This document shows, piece after piece, positions 16,582 through 23,499 of a DNA stretch of 64,000 bases (position 1 is the stretch's first letter; each line of letters opens with the position of its first letter). Where the stretch lies: assembly GCA_964544605.1 (NCBI GenBank), contig CAZJBX010000005.1, positions 1 to 64,000 of the forward strand. The letters run 5' to 3'. The notes beneath the pieces are model-generated. The model ran no database searches, was not told where the DNA came from, and worked only from the letters and a program-made list of their open reading frames with translations. This DNA comes from JAMIFN01 sp964544605 (GTDB lineage Bacteria; Pseudomonadota; Gammaproteobacteria; Burkholderiales; Burkholderiaceae_C). The translations under genes were made by a program, and so were the position numbers.

Positions 16582-17460
16582 TTATGGGGAGCCGCCCAAC
16601 CTGGTATCGACTGCTGCCAAAGCAGCTAAAGCTCCCATAGCCAGCCCCACATCCTGCGGCCGTGTTACTGCGCTCTCGCACACATTGATGCGCAGCAATG
16701 CCGCATCCGCAGCGGCAAATTGTCGGCAAATACGCGCCGAAAAATGCCGCACCGTAGCCAGTGCTGTGCCCGCGCCTATTTCTATCACCAAGGGTTTCAT
16801 GCCTTGCTGTTGCCATTGTTGTAAACGGGCGATTAGGCGCAGTTCTTGTGCATAGCTGCGGTCTTCCACCCAATGGCTATCGTTGAACATCAAAATATTG
16901 GGGCGCATCACCGCGTCGCATTGCGGGCAGCGGGGCAAGGCACCCAGCCAGCGGCATTGCGCCTCGTCGATTTGGGGCTGCAGAGCTTGCGCCGAAACGA
17001 TGTCTTTCGAGCAGTGCTGGCTGCACTGCAGATGGTGAATAGAGCCGTGGCACTCCTCCAGCGCATCCTTAGCAAAGCCCGCTTTTTGAAAATGCCCATC
17101 CACATTGCTGGTGTAGATGAAAGCGCCAGCAGCTTTGCGCTGCGCCCATTTGCGCAAAATGGCAAAACCCTGATGGGGACTGGTGTCGCGGTAGAGCTGG
17201 AGCCTGTGGCCATAAAAGCCCTAGGCCAAATGCGGGTCGCAGTCAAAGTTTTCGGCAGAAGCGGCTGCGCGAAAATTCAAACCCGCTTGCCCCAAAGCGG
17301 GGTAAGCCTGCCAAAAACCCGTATCGCCGCGAAAGTCTGGCAGACCAGAGTCCACACCCATGCCCGCCCCCGCTGCAATCACCAGCGCGTCGGCATCGCG
17401 CACCAAATCAGCGGCGCGGTCTAAATCCGCATCAGGTGTCAAAGGAATGCCGTACATCAA
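16582..17460 (-). pseudogene. SIR2-family NAD-dependent deacylase broken by an in-frame amber codon
   Basis: If read through, a 292-codon sirtuin. The first 79 codons hold the NAD-binding start (VIAAGAGMGVDSGLPDFRGD and FWQAYPAL). A TAG at 17221-17223 then interrupts the frame exactly where relatives have Trp in an AWGFYGHR-like stretch (here HLA-stop-GFYGHRLQLYRDTSPHQGFAIL). The same frame continues without indel through TSNVDGHFQKAGF, ECHGSIHHLQC, a Cys zinc-site region (CSQHC, CPQC) and PNILMFND to the natural stop. A single TGG-to-TAG change explains it. An internal start at 17157 could make only a C-terminal piece lacking the NAD-binding part. Intact relatives deacylate proteins and release O-acetyl-ADP-ribose, the substrate of the neighbouring macrodomain type. 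Confidence 0.85.
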
Positions 17461-17558
17461 GAAACCATTTGTTTAGACTGCCCAGCACCGCACTGGCCTG
17501 AACAAATTCCAGCCTGCAGTGCTGTGGCATTTGCTGTAGTGGTGAATCGCACACTATC

Positions 17559-17590
17559 AATAAATGAGCTGCTCAGGCAGGTTTTGCGGC
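17559..17590. repeat. Island direct repeat, copy 3 (overlaps the mcrC 3' end)
   Basis: GAGCTGCTCAGGCAGG plus TTTTGCGGC, identical in the core to copy 1. On the minus strand it encodes the last residues of McrC (AAKPA-stop). The same reading of copies 1 and 2 also gives KPA-stop, so the repeat may derive from, or define, a gene 3' end. Confidence 0.8.
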
Positions 17591-18985
17591 TTTAGATCGC
17601 AAAAACATGCTAAAAACTTCAGCACTGACAAGTGGATGATCAGCGGGTAAAAGTAGCCTTTTGTTATCCAAATCAAACGGCAGCACCCACAGGCGCAAGC
17701 CGCCGTCTGGCTTTGCAAACTCAAAAACAGGCAAGGCCTCTGTAAAAGTGTCCGTCTTGGGGTAAATCAGCACCAAATCGCCCTTGCCGCCTAGGTAGTA
17801 CTGCCCATAGGCGTAAAGCTGGTAAAAATCCGCTTGGCTCAGGCCATATTTGCTTTTGCTATCGCCTGCGTTTTGATCCAGCAACTTCCACTTGGTATCC
17901 AGCACCACGCGGTTTTCGCCTATCTCGTTTTGTATCAGCAAATCGGGCTTCAAGTTAAACCAGTTTCCCTTCTTATCTCCCTCCTCATTTTTCTCCTTAT
18001 GGCGCACCAAATACTCGACACTGCTTTGTTTTTTAAGGCCATAGCCGCCCGTTAATTGCCCACACAAATGCTTGGCCACATAGGCTTCAAACACAGCCTC
18101 CATAGGAAAAAGCAAAGACGGGCTATGCTGCTCGCCCTGCCCTGTTAGCGGAGCATCACCCGCCAAAATCAGCCGCGCCCAATCCAATGCTGGCTCGTAA
18201 TGCGCCATGCCACGGTCTAAGCGCAGTTTTTGGAAATCTTGCTTAACATGGACGCTGGTGGGAATGTCAGCAAACACAAAACCCAATTCTCTCGCTAGGC
18301 GCTGATTAGCTGGCGTTTGCGCCATCTGGACAACGCGCTTTAAGGCGCTATGCAGCAGGCGGTTTTCGGCGCGGTTGGAGCTGAATTCATCAAAGGCTGT
18401 ATAAAAACGGTCACGCCGACATAGGTTTTGGCGCAAATGCTGCGCCATCAGCAGCTTGCCGCGCAGGGCAAAAAGATTGTCCTCCTGCGCCACATAATCG
18501 CTACGCAAACCGCGCTTAACCACCTGCCCCACGCAGCGCAGAAACTCGGCGATAAACACCTCCAGCAGCGGCATTTTTCTGGTCAAGAGCTGCGCCTTAT
18601 CGGTCTCGATATGGCGGAACTCGCGCAAGCACTGCAACATATTCAGCAGCAGGCTGCGGCTGACATCCACCTTGTCATTGGCTAAAGACTTGCCCAGTTT
18701 GGGCAGCACCTCAATTTGATAACCGCAAGGCGCTTGCAGCACACCAACGAAATTGCGCAACTGCACAGCCTCCTGTCTGTTGCGGCTGCACAGGCTGGCA
18801 TAGCGCAGGCTTTTGCCATCTTGTCGTGCGGCTTGCAAAGCCTGCTTCTTTAGCCAAGCAAAAACCGCTTGCGGAATGCGATGCTCGCGCTCGCCAGCCA
18901 CCAGTTTTGTGTCGCCAGCGTCCGCGGCTAGGTCTTCGCAGAGCAAATAGTCAAATTCAAAGGCGCTGGTGCAGTGATCGGCCAT
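17573..18985 (-). CDS. mcrC: McrC-family restriction endonuclease subunit
   Basis: 470-aa McrC-type partner of the McrB GTPase. McrC supplies the PD-(D/E)xK nuclease that cuts modified DNA after McrB translocation. The C-terminal half has the nuclease core: KPDLLIQNEIGENRVVLDTKWKLL (about 345-366) and the QLYAYGQYY helix after it. The N-terminal half contains the family IEVLPKLGK block, LLNMLQCL, and RGKLLMAQHLRQN with FSSNRAENRLLHSALKRV. It starts 26 bp after the mcrB stop and is co-transcribed with it. It ends within direct repeat copy 3. Confidence 0.9.
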   Translation of the reverse strand: MADHCTSAFEFDYLLCEDLAADAGDTKLVAGEREHRIPQAVFAWLKKQALQAARQDGKSLRYASLCSRNRQEAVQLRNFVGVLQAPCGYQIEVLPKLGKSLANDKVDVSRSLLLNMLQCLREFRHIETDKAQLLTRKMPLLEVFIAEFLRCVGQVVKRGLRSDYVAQEDNLFALRGKLLMAQHLRQNLCRRDRFYTAFDEFSSNRAENRLLHSALKRVVQMAQTPANQRLARELGFVFADIPTSVHVKQDFQKLRLDRGMAHYEPALDWARLILAGDAPLTGQGEQHSPSLLFPMEAVFEAYVAKHLCGQLTGGYGLKKQSSVEYLVRHKEKNEEGDKKGNWFNLKPDLLIQNEIGENRVVLDTKWKLLDQNAGDSKSKYGLSQADFYQLYAYGQYYLGGKGDLVLIYPKTDTFTEALPVFEFAKPDGGLRLWVLPFDLDNKRLLLPADHPLVSAEVFSMFLRSKAAKPA

Positions 18986-19011
18986 CTTCTACAGTTCCGT
19001 TTTGCATGTGC

Positions 19012-21138
19012 TTATTCGTAAATGCCCTTGTATGCCTCTGCCTTATTAAATGCTGCTTCATTCAAGCTATATCGCTTCGGCAAGTTGTCAAGATCTAGGC
19101 CGTGATTGCCTTTGAATAAGCTCGCATCCAAGGCTCCAAGTTTGATAAATGGAAACTCTGCATCGCCCTTATTCTGGTCGCCCAGAACCAAGCGAATCTT
19201 GTTCCAGTCCTCAAAGAAATATTCTTCCAGCAGCGGGATGATTTTGTTTTTGAAAACCTCGCCCAATTTCTCTCTGGTCGCAATAGATTCACCACCTTCC
19301 ATAAAGTAGGCATGGCCTATGCAGTGGTCGCGGTCGTACAGCACCTCGATGCGTTGATTGATGGTGGTGAGTAGCTGCTGTAAATCAACGCCGTCACAAT
19401 TTTTTGATAATTGAGACGGATCAGGCAACATCGGCACAAACTCAAAACGGCGGCGCAAAGCGGTATCCAGCAAGGCCAGCGATCGGTCAGCCGTATTCAT
19501 GGTGCCAATGATGTCCACATTGGCAGGCACAGAGAATGTGTCGCCAGAGTAAGGCAAGGTGACGGCAATCGCATTGTCTTTACCCTCGCGCTTATCCAGC
19601 TCAATCAGCGTAATCAATTCGCCAAAAATTTTGCTGATATTGCCGCGATTGATCTCGTCGATGACCATGGCATAGCGGGGTACTTTACTCCCTTTTTCCT
19701 TGGCTTCTTGAGCGGCTTTTCGTGCTTTTTGGCAAAGCTCTTTGAACACGCCATCACGAATTTTGTATTGCACTTCGCTGGTATCTTGGGTTTCGTTTGC
19801 CAAAACAGGGCGTAATCCTTCCACAAATTCTTCGTAGCCGTAGGATTGGTGAAAAGTCACAAAGGCGTAACGGTCTGCTGGATAGCTTGCTAGTAATCGG
19901 CTCAACTCGAAAGTTTTCCCCGTCCCTGGTGGGCCGTAGTAAATCCGATTACCGATATGCTTGCCCTTGGTTGAGCTGTCACCAACAAGTTTAGGGTTGG
20001 GTTGAACGGCGGCAGGATTGTTAGTAGTTCGCCCATCGCCTGTGGGACGGGTGCCTATTGCATCAGGCCAGTAAGCTTCGTCTCCAGTGCGGCGGGCAAG
20101 GGGCGGCTCATCCAGAGTGCTCGGTGCTTCAAAAAACTCGCTGAGTTTATTCATACGCTCGATGTTCAAGTCAGAGCGAGGTATGACTCCAAGCTCCCCC
20201 AATTTAACGGAGCTATTTTTTGGTGACCAGATTTTCTTCGATTTTGCCTCAATCATCACGAGGACACCTTTATTTTGAGCTGAATCTGCGTCAGGTTCCT
20301 TACGACCAAAACGAATCTGAGAATCTATATTTATATGCCACCAATCTAAACCCGCATTGTGTACGGCGCGAGCTAAGCGACAAAAGCTCTTTTTAAAATC
20401 CTCATCCCATTCCTTAATGGCTTCTTGAAAAGAAAAATTATTTCGAGTAAATTTGGTAAAAATTACTTCGTCACTTTCGTTGTCATCATTAACGCCATTA
20501 TTTTCTCTTTCTGCAGTCATCCAGGTTTTCTTTGCATACATTATCAAGTCCACATCTAATGGTTTTCTTGATAATGCTATCTCTTGTAATTCTGCCATGT
20601 TTAGCTTTGCATCTATTTTTAAAGCGGATGACAAAATTTCTTTTTTGAAAATGCTAATTATTCTTGGGTTGATTCTGTCTTGATAATGAAAAGCGATTTT
20701 CCATTTATAAGCCTCTCCTAATATATTGCATTTCTCTATTTCTTCTAAATTACCTTCTTTTGCCAATTTTACAATTTCGCATATTGTTGCACGAACAAGG
20801 TTAAATGCATCTTCTGCGCTGCCTCCTAGTTTTGTATACCAAGCATGCGCATCTGAATATGAGCGGCCTTTTTTGTTTTCTTTGGCAGTTTCAACTCCTC
20901 TAGAGTAAACGCCAAACTTAAACGCAGATCCACCCCATATGCTACCGAGCGGCTCTAGTCTTGATTCAATCCAGAAAGTAAAGGTATCTCTTGATCCCGC
21001 TTTACTGTACTCGTCTAATTTCATCGTTGCCAAACGAGACTCTGGCCAAACAGACAAAAACTCGTCCCAAAGTGCATACATCTCTTTCACATCGTATGCA
21101 ACGTATTCGTTTTCAATTGTGTTTTGTTTGTCACCCAT
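19012..21138 (-). CDS. mcrB: McrB-family AAA+ GTPase of a modification-dependent restriction system
   Basis: 708-aa McrB-like motor. The AAA+ module is in the C-terminal half: Walker A GPPGTGKT (about 401-408), the FHQSYGYEEFVEGLRP block, Walker B MVIDEINRGNISKIFGEL, and MNTADRS (about 545-551) with ALRRRFEF; these are McrB hallmarks. The N-terminal 380 residues should bind the modified base, but I recognise no EVE, YTH or DUF3578 fold. That region is AT-rich (20200-21140) and unlike the rest of the gene, suggesting a swapped specificity domain. mcrC follows. An acidic-protein gene lies 74 bp upstream on the same strand. Confidence 0.9.
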   Translation of the reverse strand: MGDKQNTIENEYVAYDVKEMYALWDEFLSVWPESRLATMKLDEYSKAGSRDTFTFWIESRLEPLGSIWGGSAFKFGVYSRGVETAKENKKGRSYSDAHAWYTKLGGSAEDAFNLVRATICEIVKLAKEGNLEEIEKCNILGEAYKWKIAFHYQDRINPRIISIFKKEILSSALKIDAKLNMAELQEIALSRKPLDVDLIMYAKKTWMTAERENNGVNDDNESDEVIFTKFTRNNFSFQEAIKEWDEDFKKSFCRLARAVHNAGLDWWHINIDSQIRFGRKEPDADSAQNKGVLVMIEAKSKKIWSPKNSSVKLGELGVIPRSDLNIERMNKLSEFFEAPSTLDEPPLARRTGDEAYWPDAIGTRPTGDGRTTNNPAAVQPNPKLVGDSSTKGKHIGNRIYYGPPGTGKTFELSRLLASYPADRYAFVTFHQSYGYEEFVEGLRPVLANETQDTSEVQYKIRDGVFKELCQKARKAAQEAKEKGSKVPRYAMVIDEINRGNISKIFGELITLIELDKREGKDNAIAVTLPYSGDTFSVPANVDIIGTMNTADRSLALLDTALRRRFEFVPMLPDPSQLSKNCDGVDLQQLLTTINQRIEVLYDRDHCIGHAYFMEGGESIATREKLGEVFKNKIIPLLEEYFFEDWNKIRLVLGDQNKGDAEFPFIKLGALDASLFKGNHGLDLDNLPKRYSLNEAAFNKAEAYKGIYE

Positions 21139-21212
21139 AAAAAGCGATCCTTGTGAGTTTTAACAAGCCTCGTAGATTCTAACCATGCACAAGGGGCAGA
21201 ACACCGATCGCA

Positions 21213-21839
21213 TCAACCCTTCTTGCCACGGCTACGAACGATTTTGGTTTTGGGCTGTGCTAAAAATTCGTCTTCCTCTGCGCCTTCTTCCTCACCCGCA
21301 TCGTCCAGTGTATCTTCAAGCTCGTCATCGAATTCGGCAAATTCGTCTTCTTCATTATCGAATTCAGAGTCATGGGTGGATTCAAATTCGTAGTCGTCGA
21401 GCATTTCATCAGAAGCGCGAGCTCTACGGGCATGGAAGCGAGCACGAACGCGGGCGAGAACTTCTCTGGTGTCAAAGTCTTCTTCATCATCGAATTCAGA
21501 GTCATCGGCAGCTTCAAATTCGCTGAAGGCAAAGTCGTCATCGTCGGCGTCGTCTTCATCGTCTGGGCCGTCGTCCAGTGCCTCTAAGCAGCGTTGGCGG
21601 GTGTCGCGGTGCAGTTTGATGAGTTCGTCTTCGGCATCACAGACGGCGCTGCGGATGCGTTGCAGTTGCGCGCGCATGATGTGAAAGCGCGCTTCAATGG
21701 GGTCTAGGGGCAGGGGCCAAGTGTCGTCAGCGGCCTTGGCGCTGGTGCGGAGGTATTGGGCAGCCTCTTGGCTTTTGCCTTGGCGGAGGAGGTAGAGGAT
21801 GAGTTCGAGGCGGGCGATGTCAGGGCTTGGCTTGTTCAT
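21213..21839 (-). CDS. Highly acidic protein of unknown function, upstream of mcrB
   Basis: 208-aa protein with no recognised family. Residues 1-85 are helical and ordinary in charge. Residues 88-195 are dominated by Asp and Glu (DDGPDDEDDADDDDF; SEFDDEEDFD; HDSEFDNEEDEFAEFDDE), ending in a basic tail (KTKIVRSRGKKG). A stretch of about 45 bp encoding the ...DSEFD..EED motif is duplicated (near 21353 and 21485, offset 132 bp). It is co-oriented with mcrBC across a 74-bp gap and may be in the same unit. Acidic tails can mimic DNA or chaperone basic proteins, but nothing here proves either. Confidence 0.6.
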   Translation of the reverse strand: MNKPSPDIARLELILYLLRQGKSQEAAQYLRTSAKAADDTWPLPLDPIEARFHIMRAQLQRIRSAVCDAEDELIKLHRDTRQRCLEALDDGPDDEDDADDDDFAFSEFEAADDSEFDDEEDFDTREVLARVRARFHARRARASDEMLDDYEFESTHDSEFDNEEDEFAEFDDELEDTLDDAGEEEGAEEDEFLAQPKTKIVRSRGKKG

Positions 21840-22206
21840 ACGCGGATTTCCTGTTGAAGTTAGAAGTGGCTGTGTGAGTTTGTATTTTGCGCCCAGTGTG
21901 CGACAAAATGTGTCGCTAGTGAGTTGTTTGCAGGGCGTTTTCCCGCTTTTGTTTACCTTCTATTTCCTCCTTGTTTCGCCTCTTTTTTCCGAGCCTTGCA
22001 CCTAAAAACAGCCACTTTGCTGCGCTTGAGATTGCGGGTCAAGCCCGCAATGACGCACTTTTACCGAATTCCGTCATTGCGAGGAGGGCGCAGCCCGCCG
22101 TGGCAATCCTCTGCTGCAAGGCTATGGTTTGGCAGTGCGGGTGGGCGGTTCGCAAGGGATGGCCACAGGCCCTTACGGGCCTTCGCCATGATGGGCTAGG
22201 GGACGG
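21840..22206. repeat. Repeat-rich intergenic region
   Basis: No gene seen. It contains the GAGATTGCGGGTCAAGCCCG hairpin (22028-22054, also at 11531), a CGTCATTGCGAGGAGGGCGC element folding on GCCCGCCGTGGCAATCC (22072-22109), and a GGATGGCCACAGGCC/GGGCCTTCGCCAT inverted repeat (22158-22190) related to 152-174 and 57775-57900. These are typical extragenic palindromes at the island edge. Confidence 0.6.
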
Positions 22207-22239
22207 CATAAAAAAAGCCGCACAACAAAGTGCGGCTTT
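22207..22239 (-). terminator. Rho-independent terminator after the thiolase
   Basis: On the minus strand, AAAGCCGCAC-TTTGTT-GTGCGGCTTT followed by a T run. It begins 24 bp after the thiolase stop and ends the beta-oxidation transcript. Confidence 0.9.
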
Positions 22240-22262
22240 GGCGTTGAGAGGCCCGCAGCGGT

Positions 22263-23471
22263 TTAGACGCGCTCAAAAATCCCCGCTGCGCCTTGGCCCA
22301 TGCCGATGCACATGGTCACCATGCCGTATTTGAGCTGGCGGCGTTGCAGGGCGTGGATGGTGGTGGCAGCGCGTATGGCTCCCGTTGCGCCCAAGGGATG
22401 GCCCAATGCAATGGCGCCGCCCAGTGGGTTCACTTTAGCGGGGTCGAGTTCCAGGGTGTTCATGACGGCCAGAGATTGCGCCGCAAAAGCCTCGTTCAGC
22501 TCAATCCAGTCCATATCGGCCTGCTGCAAGCCAGCGGCTTTCAGCGCGGCGGGGATGGCTTCAATCGGGCCAATGCCCATGAGATGGGGCGGCACGCCGC
22601 GCGAGGCGAAGGAGACAAAGCGGGCCAAGGGCTTGAGGTTGAAGCGTTTGAGTGCGGCCTCGCTGACGACCAAGAGTGCGCCCGCGCCGTCGCTGGTTTG
22701 CGAGCTGTTGCCCGCTGTGACCGAGCCTTTGGCGGCAAATACGGGGCGCAGTTTGGCCAGCGCTTCCAGCGTGGTGTCGGCGCGTACGCCTTCGTCGGTG
22801 TCCACGGTGTGGGTGGTTTCAGTCACGCTTTGGCTGCTGAGGTCGAGCTGGCGGCGGATGACTTCAACCGGGCTGATTTCGGCTTTGAATTCACCAGCGG
22901 CAATGGCGGCGGCGGCGCGTTGGTGTGAGGTGAGGGCAAATTGGTCTTGCGCTTCGCGGCTGATCTTGTATTTTTCAGCCACTTTTTCACCCGTGAGGCC
23001 CATGCCGTAGGCGATGCCGTAGCCGTCGATGTCATCGGTATTGGCAAAGATGGCGGGCGAGAGCGAGGGACTGTTGCCCAGCATGGGTACCATGCTCATG
23101 CTTTCAACGCCAGCGGCAATCATGACATCGGCCTCGCCCACGCGAATGCGGTCGGCGGCCATTTGGATGGCCGAGAGGCCAGAGGCGCAGAAGCGGTTGA
23201 CAGTGATGCCGCCCACCGATTTGGGCAGGCCCGCCAGCACGGCGGCAATGCGGGCCACATTCAGGCCCTGCTGGGCTTCAGGGATGGCGCAGCCAGCCAC
23301 CACATCTTCAATGGCGGCGGGGTCCAAGTCTGGCGTTTGTGCCAAGAGGGCGCGAATGGTGTGTGCCAGCAGGTCGTCGGGGCGGCTGTGTTTGAAGTAA
23401 CCACGGTGGGCACGGCCAATGGGCGTGCGGGTGGCGGCAACGATGTAAGCGTCTTGCAGTTGTTTGCTCAT
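22263..23471 (-). CDS. Acetyl-CoA C-acyltransferase (3-ketoacyl-CoA thiolase)
   Basis: 402-aa thiolase that cleaves 3-ketoacyl-CoA with CoA in the last step of beta-oxidation. The nucleophilic Cys is in VNRFCASGLSAIQMAADRI, the His in IALGHPLGATGAIRA, and the second Cys in MVTMCIGMGQGAAGIFERV near the C-terminus. It follows the FadB-like gene by 28 bp on the same strand and acts on its product. It is FadA-like in context; chain-length preference cannot be read. Confidence 0.94.
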   Translation of the reverse strand: MSKQLQDAYIVAATRTPIGRAHRGYFKHSRPDDLLAHTIRALLAQTPDLDPAAIEDVVAGCAIPEAQQGLNVARIAAVLAGLPKSVGGITVNRFCASGLSAIQMAADRIRVGEADVMIAAGVESMSMVPMLGNSPSLSPAIFANTDDIDGYGIAYGMGLTGEKVAEKYKISREAQDQFALTSHQRAAAAIAAGEFKAEISPVEVIRRQLDLSSQSVTETTHTVDTDEGVRADTTLEALAKLRPVFAAKGSVTAGNSSQTSDGAGALLVVSEAALKRFNLKPLARFVSFASRGVPPHLMGIGPIEAIPAALKAAGLQQADMDWIELNEAFAAQSLAVMNTLELDPAKVNPLGGAIALGHPLGATGAIRAATTIHALQRRQLKYGMVTMCIGMGQGAAGIFERV

Positions 23472-23499
23472 GTTTTGTATTCCTGTTCAAACTGCTGAA

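Noticed and set aside
16846..17424. 192-codon plus-strand frame over the sirtuin
   Set aside because: Opposite strand of a recognisable sirtuin; no domain of its own.
15668..17590. Integron gene cassettes with attC sites
   Set aside because: The repeat lacks the GTTRRRY/RYYYAAC boxes and imperfect-stem layout of attC, and no integrase is present in the window.
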